Assembly: GCA_965204095.1 (NCBI GenBank)
Contig: OZ241991.1
Location: 4,030,001 to 4,094,000, forward strand
Length of the DNA stretch: 64,000 nt
Reading direction: 5' to 3'
DNA from: JAPPLB01 sp965204095
Lineage (GTDB): Bacteria; Acidobacteriota; Terriglobia; Bryobacterales; UBA6623
The notes beneath the pieces were generated by a model. It did no database searches and was not told the DNA's origin. It saw only the letters and a list, made by a program, of their open reading frames with translations. Made by a program: the position numbers and the translations under genes. Each line of letters begins with the position of its first letter. Positions within the stretch are counted from its first letter, which is position 1. Below, piece after piece: positions 16,523-25,148 of the stretch.

Positions 16523-17110
16523 ATGGAGAAAAGGATCATCGCTGAATTCAAAGGGGGGCCACAACAAACCGGCGAGGCGCTGGAATCCTACGGGTACTCG
16601 TTCAGAAGTGCCGAGTTGGTTCACCCGCTCATAATCCTTGAACTGCTTGGGTTGCTATCGGACAGTTACTATCCCATCTGCGCTGTTGACCTATCCGTAG
16701 CGAACAAAAGCAACTGTTTCTTCGGATACTTCGCTGTCGAAGACGTGAAGGGTCAGCGGTGGGTGAAATTCGAGCCGCTTGACGCAGAACAACAGTCGAT
16801 CTCTTACACGCACATCGCGACAACGCCCGATGGCACTGAATTGGTGGAATGCTACCGGTACGGCGGCGGCGGGAGCGGCGTCTTTGGGAATGTCGCCTTG
16901 TTTCGCGCAACGAATGATCGCATGCTGGATGAGGAGGGATCTGAACTCGTCGCTCGTGAGCGCACCACTCTGACCATTGTTGGCACGATAGGGTTGGGCG
17001 ACCGCTATTGCGGATCGATCCAGTACGACGACGGTGTGCTCAGTATCGGTGAGGATCGTGGCCGGTTTCGAATGAGAGGCGATTCCGCACGGCGAATCAA
17101 GGTGCCCTGA
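16523..17110 (+). CDS. Hypothetical protein, unrecognised
   Basis: A 195-residue soluble protein with a normal composition and no signal peptide or membrane segment. Visible stretches include a hydrophobic helix VHPLIILELLGLLSDSYYPI, beta-rich segments (WVKFEPLD, THIATTPDGTELVECYRY) and GGGGSGVF. The start follows GCAGGATGG, so the ribosome site is weak. It lies just downstream of the AT-rich iterated repeats, suggesting it arrived with them. I cannot assign a family or function. Confidence 0.6.
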   Translation: MEKRIIAEFKGGPQQTGEALESYGYSFRSAELVHPLIILELLGLLSDSYYPICAVDLSVANKSNCFFGYFAVEDVKGQRWVKFEPLDAEQQSISYTHIATTPDGTELVECYRYGGGGSGVFGNVALFRATNDRMLDEEGSELVARERTTLTIVGTIGLGDRYCGSIQYDDGVLSIGEDRGRFRMRGDSARRIKVP

Positions 17111-17240
17111 TTCGCATAACGATTCGGCGCAACGCTTTACCTTCGATATGACTGATGTGAAACACCCCCCTCATCAAACGCCGCTGACACCGGTACGGGT
17201 GTTTCTCGCTTGATTGATCCGCACTCGCGCGGGGGCCGGA

Positions 17241-17448
17241 CTAGCCTGCATTTCTCACCACGAGACGAGGTGAAGTGCGTGAGAGGGCCGTCAGGACTAG
17301 GCGCAAGCCGGACGGAGGAAAAAGGCGCGAACCGCTTGGCGCGCGCAGGCGTACTTGACAGTACGTTGAGCACGGCAAGCAAGCGCAACGAAGTCATGGC
17401 GGTCGTATCGCGTGCTTCGGCCGTCGGGTGGTGAGAAATGCAGGCTAG
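17241..17448 (+). mobile_element. MITE-like element, full copy B (208 bp)
   Basis: Ends CTAGCCTGCATTTCTCACCA and TGGTGAGAAATGCAGGCTAG are perfect 20-base inverted repeats. The interior holds CGTACT-TGAC-AGTACG. This copy is 23 bases longer than the others because of extra sequence with CGGACGGAGGAAAAAGGCGC. The surrounding interval 17111-17555 shows no gene. Confidence 0.85.
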
Positions 17449-17555
17449 GCCTGCGAATGGCCTCTGACTTCACTCTCTGGGCCTTCTACGTAGTCAGCAG
17501 CCTAATTGGGTTCTAGGGAACGGGTGCTCTGTGCACTCACGATCCCCAGCAGCGG

Positions 17556-20401
17556 CTACTGTATACGACCACACGGTTCTGCTTGATATCCCAGGTTCAG
17601 CCCCAACAGCTCGCGCAGCGCGTCGTCATCGGAAATGTCCGTAGGCCAGCCGTAGGCGCTTGCGACGGCGGCGTCGAGGGAGGCGTGGGCGTCCGCGAGC
17701 CATTGCGGGCGGGTGTTGTAGAGGTTCGTGAGGGTGCGCTTCTTGAGGGCCTTGGCGGCGGCCTCGTTGCGGGGAACCGGACGCTTGGGAAAGCCGGGTA
17801 CCGGCTCGTCGACCCACTCGACCCATTCCGGCGGGTTGAGCCAGCGGTCGCGGAAATCGACGAGGCGCCGGGCGGCATCTGCGATGGCCGAGGCGCGCGG
17901 GTCATTTGCGTAGTCGGCAGCAGGCACGTCGGGTGTCAGGCCGTCCGGGAACGGAAACGTCTCGAAGGTAGTGGTCGGCGTGTAACGCGGACGGTCCTCC
18001 AGGCTCGTTCCCAACCGCAAGGACCAGATCTCGTGAAACCGGCTGTGCAGGATGCCAAAGGTCGTGTCGTCGTCGCGTGCAATGACGATCAGTTGATGAT
18101 CGGGGCAGATACGGACGTCACACCAGACGAAAAGCCTGTGCTTGGCAAGGGTCGGTGTGGCGACGAAACGGGTCATGCCTTCCAAGGCTTGCCACATTGC
18201 CGGCCTGGGGCGCCAGAGCCTCCACCACTTGTCCCTGAGCGCTTTGATGCGGTTTCTCGCTCTCACGGGCTTCACATGCTTCAAAACATGTGCGAATGGT
18301 GCTTCGTAGAGCGCAGCTTCCGCCTCGGTCACGGAAGAACCGAAGCTGATGATCCAATGGTCGGAAGAACTTCTCATCAGGTCCAAACCGGTGATCCTCG
18401 GCTTTAGCACATCGCTGTTGGGCAGTTCGTTTGGGTTGGCGGGTAGTTGCAACCATTCCCTAGCAAGGTCGCCCGGAATATCAAATGCGCCGTTTTTGTT
18501 GACACCAAGGAATGCCGTGAACTGGTTAGTTGCCAGTCTCTTTGCCCTCGTAAGATCGACACCTCCGTCCGTGAGGTCGGCGTGTATATGAGCCGTCTCG
18601 ACACCATTCAGAAAGGCAGGAAGACCTCCGCCCTTGCGGGCGAAGCAAATTAGCGAGACACGGACAGCAGCACCGTCAATGACCCAAGGTTCGTCTGACC
18701 AAGCATCGAAGATGCCCCCTCGATCGACTATCCAATCGAGAACTGCTCGGTTGTTTCCGCCTCGAATCGAGTTCGTCGCAACAAGACCGGCGCGGGAGGC
18801 CCTGCCTTCCGCCACCAACCTGCCTGCTATGTGGAACCAGTAGCAGACGAGATCAGATGACGCAAGGACAGAGTTCTTATACGTCTGTCTCAATCGCTCC
18901 GTATATTCATGACCCAAACCTCCCCGCATGACCCTATCTCCCAGGAAAGGCGGGTTGCCGATCACGACATCCGCCTCCGGCCACTCCGGTTCGATGCCGT
19001 CCGCTGTCAGGATGGCGTCACGGCATTCGATGGTGTCGAGCGGCTTGAGGATCGGGTTGTGGGCTTCCTCGAAGCCGTTGCGGCGCATCCACTGGATCTC
19101 GCCGACCCAGACCGAAACGCGGGCCAACTCGGCCGCGTAGGGGTTGATCTCGATCCCCTTGACGTTGTCAGGGCCGACCTCCGGGAACGCAAGCTGGAAG
19201 CCGAGCGCTTCGGCTTCGAGCTGCACGCGGTGCTCCAGGTCTTTGAGCGCCTGGAGGGCGAGATAGAGGAAGTTGCCCGAGCCGCAGGCGGGTCGAGCAC
19301 GGTGAACGCCCGCAGGCGGTCGAGGAACGTGCGGTAGCGGCGTTCGGCGTCGTTCCGCTGCTTGGTGCGGGCGGCGGGTGACCTGGCGGTCTTCGCACTT
19401 TCCAGTTCGGCGGCGATCTCGGCCTTCTCCGCCTTCCACTCGGCGAGCCACGGACGAATCACGACCGGCTCGACGATCAGCATGATCTTGTCGCGGTCGG
19501 TGTAGTGCGCGCCGAGCTGGGCGCGCTTGCGGGGGTCGAGACCGCGCTCGAACAGCGTGCCGAGGATCGACGGGTCGATCTCCGACCAGTCAAGCACTGC
19601 CGCTTTGAGCGTGATATCGATCTCGGTTTTGTCGAGTGGCAAGGCGGTGTCATCGTCGAACAGACCGCCGTTGAACCAGTCGACGGTCTCGAACCCGATC
19701 CGGCCGCCGGTGGCCATGGCGCCGAACAAGTCCCGCGCCAGGGCGGCGAAGTCCTCGGGCCGTTTGCGAGCATGTTCCAGCATCCGGGTGAACATGTTGC
19801 CGGGCAGCAGGCCCACGTCCTCGGCGAACATGCAGAACACCAGCCGGTTGACGAAATGCGCCACCTCCTGCGGGTCATGACCGCGTTCCCGCAACGATTG
19901 CGCCAGCGAGGCGAAGGTTTCCGCTGCGCGTTCGGTCAGCGCCTGCCGGGTCTCGCCCGGCCGCAGAAGCTCGGGGTTCGAGAAGACCCACTTGAGCTTG
20001 TCGCGTGTCGCCGCGTCGGTAAGGTCGTCCAGGCCGAACTCGTGGGTCCGGCTGACGCAGTTCGTCCAGTTGGTGCGGATGCGGAACCGCGCCATGTCGG
20101 AGACGATCAGCAGGGGCGGGTTCTCGAGAGCCAGCGTGTATTGCCGGAGTTGGTCGAAGGCGGCGTTCAGATTGGCGTGCTTGCCCTTGTATTCCCAGGC
20201 AAAGTGATGGCGCTTCCAGCCGTCGCCGCCGGTGTCGGTGCGCGCACCGCGTTCGAAGCAGTAGTGGTCGCCGGTCGGGTCGGCTTCGGCGGGCGTCGGC
20301 TCATCCAGCAGCCGGCAGAGGTCGATGAAGTGCTCCTGCGACGCCGAGCTCTCCTTCAGCTCGGAAGCGCGCCACTTGGCGATGAAGTCGTGCGGCGTCA
20401 T
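17556..20401 (-). pseudogene. Class I SAM-dependent DNA methyltransferase, broken by a one-base deletion
   Basis: Together the two frames encode about 948 residues of an MmeI/Eco57I-like adenine methyltransferase. The first part (starting MTPHDFIAKWRASELKESSA) has the N-terminal region with HFAWEYKGKH, a possible nuclease-like motif, and the helical connector ending QLGAHYTDRDKIMLIVEPVV. The frame breaks at about 19289, inside SAM motif I: VLDP is followed in the other frame by ACGSGNFLYLALQALKDLEH. Restoring one C on the plus strand rejoins them. Catalytic motif NPPF (DVVIGNPPFLGD) and the target-recognition C-terminus are intact. It looks like a type IIG-type restriction-modification gene that has recently lost function, or a sequencing error. 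Confidence 0.85.
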
Positions 20402-20580
20402 GGGAGCATTCAGCCTAACCCATCAGTGCCGCGCCCAGTCACGCAAGACAACCGCCGAGTCCGGAGGGCCAAAACCCCGACCTGCAAAAGCCGCGTTCCC
20501 AGTGCGGAAGACGGCCGCCAAGGTTTTCACGAGACACGAGACACGAGACACGAGACATGAAACACGGCTTTTTTCAGACC
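20402..20580. repeat. CACGA array feeding into the second tail chaperone gene
   Basis: AAGGTTTTCACGAGACACGA units run to ATGAAACACGGCTTTTTTC. The ATG at 20557 and the first six codons of the chaperone are array sequence. Confidence 0.75.
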
Positions 20581-20811
20581 ACCATCAAATTGAAACACCC
20601 AATCACCGCCGACGGCCGCGAGGTCGCCGAGATGACCCTCCGCCGCCCCAAGGTCCGCGACATCGAGCGCATGGACAAGGTGTCCGGCGCCGTAGCCAAG
20701 ACGGTGGCGCTGATCGCCGACCTGGCCGAGATCACGCCCGACCAGGTCCGCGAGATCGACGTCGAGGACTTCGCCGCGATCGACGCGAAGGTCAATGATT
20801 TTTTGCCCTGA
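20557..20811 (+). CDS. Phage tail assembly chaperone, short product (copy 2)
   Basis: An 84-residue paralogue of the protein at 2945: TIKLKHPITADGREVAEMTL, then RRPKVRDIERMDKVSGAVAK and DQVREIDVEDFAAID. The homologous part begins at TIKLKHP; the preceding MKHGFFQT is encoded by array sequence, so the natural start and ribosome site seem to have been replaced. No Shine-Dalgarno site is visible. It ends two codons after a slippery site. Confidence 0.8.
   Translation: MKHGFFQTTIKLKHPITADGREVAEMTLRRPKVRDIERMDKVSGAVAKTVALIADLAEITPDQVREIDVEDFAAIDAKVNDFLP
20799..20805 (+). other. Programmed -1 frameshift site T TTT TTG (copy 2)
   Basis: TTTTTTG is in phase (T TTT TTG) one codon before the CCC TGA end of the chaperone. 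Slipping back one base leads through ALSASAARSV into the GpE-like frame ending at 20957. It is the same arrangement as 3169-3175 with a different last base. Confidence 0.85.
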
Positions 20812-20834
20812 GCGCGTCGGCGGCTCGCTCGGTG

Positions 20835-20957
20835 ATGGCCGATGTCGCGGCGGTGTTCCACTGGCCGCTGTCGGAACTGCGCGAGAAGGTGGTCGACGAG
20901 CTGATCGCCTGGAGGAAGCTGGCCGCCGAGCGCACGGGCGCAAGGGGAAAGGGATGA
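20835..20957 (+). CDS. GpE-like frameshift extension of the tail chaperone (copy 2)
   Basis: Forty residues from MADVAAVFHWPLSELREKVV to the basic tail ERTGARGKG, a GpE family protein in the -1 frame. It is probably produced as the extension of the upstream chaperone; a start at ATG 20835 is also possible. It is clearly paralogous to 3205-3333. Confidence 0.8.
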   Translation: MADVAAVFHWPLSELREKVVDELIAWRKLAAERTGARGKG

Positions 20958-20961
20958 GCTG

Positions 20962-21216
20962 ATGAGCGACATCGACCGAGGCTTTGAGCGCGTTCTGCTC
21001 GGCGAGACGACGCTGCGTGAGTTTGTAGAGGGCGTCCTCGACAAGCACCGGCCGGGCGAGGGGCCCGCGCTGGATGAGGACTGGGCGGATCGCTTGCCTG
21101 CCGAATATCTGAGGAACCTGCTTGATAGCGGCAGGTTGGAAGACGGCGACGCCATGGCCCTGGCCATTTTCGCCGCGGATACCGTCAAGAAGAGGGAATC
21201 GAGGACAACCGCTTGA
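20962..21216 (+). CDS. Small phage protein, unrecognised
   Basis: An 84-residue acidic protein (MSDIDRGFERVLLGETTLRE, FVEGVLDKHRPGEGP) starting 4 bases after the GpE-like frame, with GGGGAAAGGGATGAGCTG giving a ribosome site. It belongs to the tail chaperone transcription unit by position. It overlaps the antisense gene at 21185 at its 3' end. Function unknown. Confidence 0.55.
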   Translation: MSDIDRGFERVLLGETTLREFVEGVLDKHRPGEGPALDEDWADRLPAEYLRNLLDSGRLEDGDAMALAIFAADTVKKRESRTTA

Positions 21217-21469
21217 CGGCGCCTTCCCACAGTATCCGTTCCAGGTCCAGGCCGGCTTCGATCTCGCCTTTGGCCGACCGGGATTGCCCGACCAGGCGCT
21301 CGAAGTGCCTGATCAGATCCGGGGTGGTGATCGTTTTTCGGGTCGCGAGAAGCTCGCAGGCCGCAATGCCGATTTCGGCATGCAGGTGCCGGTCGTTTTC
21401 CCTCGCCTTTCGGTATGTAGCGGCGATTTTGGCGAGGTGCTTGTCGAGTTCGGGGGACTGCCCTGGCAT
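21185..21469 (-). CDS. Small soluble protein, antisense in the tail region
   Basis: A 94-residue helical protein (DKHLAKIAATYRKARENDRH, CELLATRKTITTPDLIRHFE). It starts at an ATG 57 bases upstream of the next antisense gene's stop and overlaps the plus-strand gene 20962-21216 tail to tail by 32 bases. No known family. It is one of several antisense genes placed between the tail chaperone and tape measure sequences. Confidence 0.5.
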   Translation of the reverse strand: MPGQSPELDKHLAKIAATYRKARENDRHLHAEIGIAACELLATRKTITTPDLIRHFERLVGQSRSAKGEIEAGLDLERILWEGAVKRLSSIPSS

Positions 21470-21525
21470 GCCGCCAAGGGTATCAGATCATGTCCCTTTG
21501 CGCGTTGTCTGCTCGCTGAGGCTTA

Positions 21526-21732
21526 TCAAGAAGCCGCGAGCCACGCCTCCAGCCATCGCTGCAGCATTTCAAGGACGAGCGTTATTGCTCCAAGCGCGAA
21601 CGTCAGCACATGCAAGCAAATCCAGAGTGCCCCGGCTGCCAGCCCTACCAGCAGGACGCACAAATGGTATATCGCCACCGGTATCGCAATGAACGCCGCC
21701 AGGATCGAGACGAGGAGGATCAACTCGCACAC
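21526..21732 (-). CDS. Small membrane protein, antisense cassette 3
   Basis: A 68-residue, almost wholly hydrophobic protein with two membrane segments (LILLVSILAAFIAIPVAIYH and VLLVGLAAGALWICLHVLTF). It has a GTG start about 14 bases upstream of, and divergent from, a tape-measure N-terminus at 21747. It occupies the same slot as the unrelated membrane genes at 3569 and 21863. Function unknown. Confidence 0.55.
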   Translation of the reverse strand: MCELILLVSILAAFIAIPVAIYHLCVLLVGLAAGALWICLHVLTFALGAITLVLEMLQRWLEAWLAAS

Positions 21733-21746
21733 GTGGGGATTCTAGC

Positions 21747-21855
21747 ATGGCCGACCTGAAGACCTCGATCATCATCCGCGCCGTGGACAAGCTGACGGCG
21801 CCGGTGAGGAAGATCACGGCGGTGACGAACCGGCTTTCGGTGTCGACGCGCAGGG
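21747..21855 (+). pseudogene. Tape measure N-terminal remnant 1
   Basis: MADLKTSIIIRAVDKLTAPV and RKITAVTNRL match the start of the tape measure at 3745 (DRLKAPIKKITAATGRF). After about 36 codons the sequence switches abruptly to AGGGTATCAGATCATG and the antisense gene 21863-22069. The open frame runs on to 22085, but only as antisense reading. Confidence 0.7.
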
Positions 21856-21862
21856 TATCAGA

Positions 21863-22069
21863 TCATGCCCCCCGGCGCTCGCGCTCCGCCCGCAGTTCCT
21901 CGCGCAGGGCGCGCACCTCGTCACGGACTTCGCGCTCCGGGCCGCCGGTGAGGCCGTCCAGGATGTCCGCGACGAGTTTGGAGGCGCCGATCACGACCGC
22001 TAGCACGAAGGCGACCAGCAGCAACCCGATGATCCCGAGAGCGATATCCCCGATCACGCGAGGCATCAT
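21863..22069 (-). CDS. Small membrane protein with charged coiled tail, antisense cassette 4
   Basis: A 68-residue protein. One membrane segment (IALGIIGLLLVAFVLAVVIG) is followed by an amphipathic, highly charged helix (EVRDEVRALREELRAERERR). It starts 3 bases upstream of a second tape-measure N-terminus at 22073 on the other strand. AGGGTATCAGATCATG at its 3' end is repeated 376 bases earlier near 21478, marking a duplicated cassette boundary. Function unknown. Confidence 0.6.
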   Translation of the reverse strand: MMPRVIGDIALGIIGLLLVAFVLAVVIGASKLVADILDGLTGGPEREVRDEVRALREELRAERERRGA

Positions 22070-22072
22070 AGC

Positions 22073-22189
22073 ATGGCCGACCTGAAGACATCGATCAGGT
22101 ACGAGGCGGCGAAGCTCACATCAGCGCTCGACAAATGCTATGACGCGCTAGCCTGCATTTCTCACCACACGGTGAGGCGAAGTGCGTGA
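22073..22189 (+). pseudogene. Tape measure N-terminal remnant 2
   Basis: MADLKTSIRYEAAKLTSALD repeats the first residues of the remnant at 21747 and then diverges. The frame enters the MITE-like element at 22148 and ends there. The gene was probably cut by the element. Confidence 0.65.
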
Positions 22190-22332
22190 GAGGGCCGTCA
22201 GGACGAGGCGCGAGCCGCTTGGCGCGCGCAGGCGTACTTGAACCGTACGTTGAGCACGGCAAGCAAGCGCAACGAAGTCCTGGCGGTCGTATCGCGTGCT
22301 TCGACCGTCGGGTGGTGAAAAATGCAGGCTAG
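22148..22332 (+). mobile_element. MITE-like element, full copy C (185 bp)
   Basis: CTAGCCTGCATTTCTCACCA at the left and TGGTGAAAAATGCAGGCTAG at the right, with one mismatch between arms. The interior has CGTAC-TTGAACC-GTACG. Nearly identical to copy A. It truncates the second tape-measure remnant. Confidence 0.85.
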
Positions 22333-22345
22333 GCTCCCGGTGTGC

Positions 22346-22768
22346 TCAGCTTACGGGTGGTATGACCCATCTTGCTTCATTAGAGAATCGCCGCCGAACT
22401 GCTTTCGTCTTCTTGCCATCAACGACAGCGTGCGCCGGGTCGTCGGGTAGTGGATCTCTTGCAACTCGTTGGCTACATTCTCTGGCCAGACCGGCAGTAA
22501 TGGAAACCAGTGAATAACCAGGGAAGGCCTTGACGGCATCTGATGCGGAGAGTCCGTTCCGAGCCATTTCGTCAGCAAGCTGCACCGACATGGATTCATC
22601 CGCGGGATGGTTCTGGAATGCTTGGGAGGAAATGCGATAGCCCGAGGCGCTCTCATCGGGAACGATCCACTTGGGGCTGATGCGGCGCCATAAAGCAGAG
22701 TCGTCCGATATGGACGGATCGTCTCGAAAAGCCTGCATGCCGACAAGCGCCGAACGTCTTGATGGCAA
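22346..22768 (-). CDS. Third gene of the TIGR04255 module, hypothetical
   Basis: A 140-residue hydrophilic protein containing DDSALWRRISPKWIVPDESA, ISSQAFQNHPADESMSVQLA and ARDPLPDDPAHAVVDGKKTK. It reads like a small toxin-like or nuclease-associated protein, but I do not recognise a catalytic motif. It starts one base after the previous gene stops, so the three genes 24141 to 22346 form one operon. Confidence 0.65.
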   Translation of the reverse strand: MPSRRSALVGMQAFRDDPSISDDSALWRRISPKWIVPDESASGYRISSQAFQNHPADESMSVQLADEMARNGLSASDAVKAFPGYSLVSITAGLARECSQRVARDPLPDDPAHAVVDGKKTKAVRRRFSNEARWVIPPVS

Positions 22769-22769
22769 C

Positions 22770-23306
22770 TTACTCCCGCAGCCGTTTTATGGCCTCCGCC
22801 AAAGCGTCGGTCGGTTGGTCAGCCTCCCATTCCTTTCCCGTCGCATGATCGTGGACATGGATCGAGACCCGGTTCGGGGCAGTGACTTCGATTTCCAAAT
22901 CGAGACCTGATTTGTGCCATTCGAATTGCATGCCGCCATGGCTGCACGGAACCACGCTCGGTGGGGCCGTGTCATCATCAAGAACACCCACAAGAAAGCG
23001 CAGCCCTTCAACGACGCAATCGCTTTCGATTCGACGGGCCCCATAGCTGTCCCAGTTTTCAGGCAGGTCCAAAAGAGAGAAAGCTTGAAGGCACGTGGGT
23101 TCCCACCACGACGATGAAAACCCCTGCGTCGTTGGTGGATCGATGAGAACGTTCCATCTTGGCCGTCGCGGGGCCGCAGTCGACGAAATGGGAATCTGCT
23201 CGGAGAGGAACGCATGGTCGGGAAGCGTCGCCAGGATTCCGGCTCTCCTCCAACTCTCGTCAGTCAGGTAACGGCGTTTTCGCGTGATGATGGATGTGCT
23301 AGCCAT
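22770..23306 (-). CDS. Second gene of the TIGR04255 module, hypothetical
   Basis: A 178-residue protein with a conserved-looking LPENWDSYGARRI motif in the middle and a beta-rich C-terminus (FEWHKSGLDLEIEVTAPNRV, SIHVHDHATGKEW). It overlaps the TIGR04255 gene by 8 bases, which indicates translational coupling. WDSYGA-containing proteins frequently sit beside TIGR04255 proteins as far as I recall. Molecular function is unknown. Confidence 0.65.
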   Translation of the reverse strand: MASTSIITRKRRYLTDESWRRAGILATLPDHAFLSEQIPISSTAAPRRPRWNVLIDPPTTQGFSSSWWEPTCLQAFSLLDLPENWDSYGARRIESDCVVEGLRFLVGVLDDDTAPPSVVPCSHGGMQFEWHKSGLDLEIEVTAPNRVSIHVHDHATGKEWEADQPTDALAEAIKRLRE

Positions 23307-24141
23307 CGAATCTACCCCAGACCTTATGCATGAATGACGTAGTGATCGACGTGAAGTCTTTGACGATCCATTCTCGGCCTACATCAAGAAAGGCAAGGAC
23401 CCCTCGGTTACCTTGCCCCAGAGGATTTCCCCGTGCGGTCAGCGTCAGGACATACATGGGACGTCCGTCTTCAGTGGAGAGTGCGGGCCGCAGGTTGACG
23501 TGGAGCCTTCCCATCGGACTGCCGTCATCACTCTGTTTCAGGAACCTCGCTGCGAAGCCGACATCCTCGGGTTGCACAGTCCGATCGTCGCTTGTTCCCA
23601 TGCCCAGCACTGCAAACAGCTTTGCAACATCAGCATGGGACTCCCAGCCCTCGCCGGCCATGATGTGGTTGACGTATGTCACCTCGCATTGGTTCGCAGA
23701 AAGGCCGCCCAACCCTTCCGTTCGCAGAAATTCCCTGAACGTCCTCAGATTCTTGCCGAACGTCGCCCGAATCATCTCGTATCGAGGATACACGTCATCG
23801 GAGCCGACCTTGCGCCAGTTGTGTACAAAGCGTGTCCTCTGTACTTGGATCAACTCTGTTCCCGCTGCATTCAAGAACCAGATACGCGGTGCGGGAGGTC
23901 TGTCCAAGGTCTGCAGTTGAATGCTTGGTCTCGCTGGCAGGGACCTCTCGAAGTTCTCGGTCAGAGAGTCCAATTCCTCGTGATGTTCTGTTCGAGGAAA
24001 ATGCTTCCTGAACTTTTTCCAGAGAAGACCGAAGTGTGCAGTGTCCAGCCGTTTCAGTTCGTCGAACTGCACCGACAGAGCGACTTCTACAAGCGGGGGA
24101 CTCTTGTAGTCCGGCAGGTCGGGCGGCCTGGCCTTCGGCAT
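23299..24141 (-). CDS. TIGR04255 family protein
   Basis: A 280-residue protein with the family features: N-terminal DYKSPPLVEVALSVQFDELK, central LSANQCEVTYVNHIMAGEGW, and C-terminal DFTSITTSFMHKVWGRFDG. TIGR04255 is described as sporadically distributed with unknown function. It leads the three-gene operon, which sits between phage blocks and is flanked by a MITE-like element on one side and arrays on the other. That is a typical location for a defence or addiction cargo, but this is inference. Confidence 0.8.
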   Translation of the reverse strand: MPKARPPDLPDYKSPPLVEVALSVQFDELKRLDTAHFGLLWKKFRKHFPRTEHHEELDSLTENFERSLPARPSIQLQTLDRPPAPRIWFLNAAGTELIQVQRTRFVHNWRKVGSDDVYPRYEMIRATFGKNLRTFREFLRTEGLGGLSANQCEVTYVNHIMAGEGWESHADVAKLFAVLGMGTSDDRTVQPEDVGFAARFLKQSDDGSPMGRLHVNLRPALSTEDGRPMYVLTLTARGNPLGQGNRGVLAFLDVGREWIVKDFTSITTSFMHKVWGRFDG

Positions 24142-24259
24142 CCGGGCTTCGTCCCCTCAGTTCAGCGCATGCGCGCCAGTGAGAAGAAGCACGATTGTAT
24201 CACATCGCCGGTGTCGCACAGAACATCCAACGATGAGGATGTTTCAGCTTGATCGTAGA

Positions 24260-25137
24260 GGTCGGGGGAATTACACCTCGGCCCTGCCCCCTCGCGTTCA
24301 CATCACGCATCACGGCCTCTGAGCTTTTTTCCGAATCATGAATCAAGAAACACGAGCCACGGCCTTTGCCAGGCGCGCGGCGCAAGCCAGCGCGAGTTCC
24401 AAGGTTTTCACGAAAAACGAAAAACTGAAAACGAAAAACTGGTTTTGAGGTTTTCACGAATCACGAAACACGAAACACGAGACACGGCTTTTTTCAGACC
24501 CGAAACACGGCTTTTCCCGTGGCTCGTTTGGTACCTGTTGGTACTGAAGCCCTTCAGTCTTGTTTTTTCGGCCGAAATCTGCTCTGGGGTGAGAGTGATG
24601 ACGCCGTTGCTGGGAACGAAAACCTGATCCACGCCCGTCGGGGACACGTCGGCTGGTGACAACAAATCCTCCCAAGTCACTTCTTTTCAGGTATTTACGA
24701 GACCCGAGCCCCGAGCCACGGCGTTAGCCTGGCGCGCGGCGCAAGCCAGCGCGAATTTCGAGGTTTTCACGAAACACGGCTTTTTCAGACCCGAAATACG
24801 GCCTTTTCCGTGGCTCGCTTGGTACCTGTTGGTACTGAAGCCCTTCAGTCTTTTTTTTGGTCGGAAGCCGGTTTAGGTTGAGAGTGATGACGCCATTGCT
24901 GGGAACAAAAACCTCATCCGCGCCCGTCGGGGACATGCCGGGTGGGGACGGAAGAGCCGCCCGATCGCTGCTTTCCTGCGCGTTGTGGCGCGGCATGGGG
25001 CGGCATGGGGCGCCCCGAGCCGCTATCCGCGCACCGTCCGCACCAGCAACAGGGTCTTTCGGGTTTTCACGAAACACGAGACACGAAACACGAATCACGG
25101 CCTTTTTTCGTGTGCTTCGGCCGTCGGGTGGTGAGAA
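24260..25137. repeat. Tandem partial copies of the protease leader with arrays
   Basis: Three related units lie at about 24370-24670, 24731-24960 and 25060-25250. The first two share the GCAA hairpin (24374-24394, 24733-24753), the CACGA array and TTGGTACCTGTTGGTACTGA. All share GAGAGTGATGACGCC followed by GGGAACRARAAMC and GCCCGTYGGGGAC. The last copy is fused to the intact protease gene. No other gene is supported. Confidence 0.75.
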
Positions 25138-25148
25138 ATGCAGGCTGG
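25108..25148 (+). repeat. Right half of the MITE-like element before the protease gene
   Basis: TCGTGTGCTTCGGCCGTCGG then TGGTGAGAAATGCAGGCTGG, joined directly to the end of a CACGA array. Its ATG (25138) is the first in-frame start of the protease gene. Confidence 0.75.
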
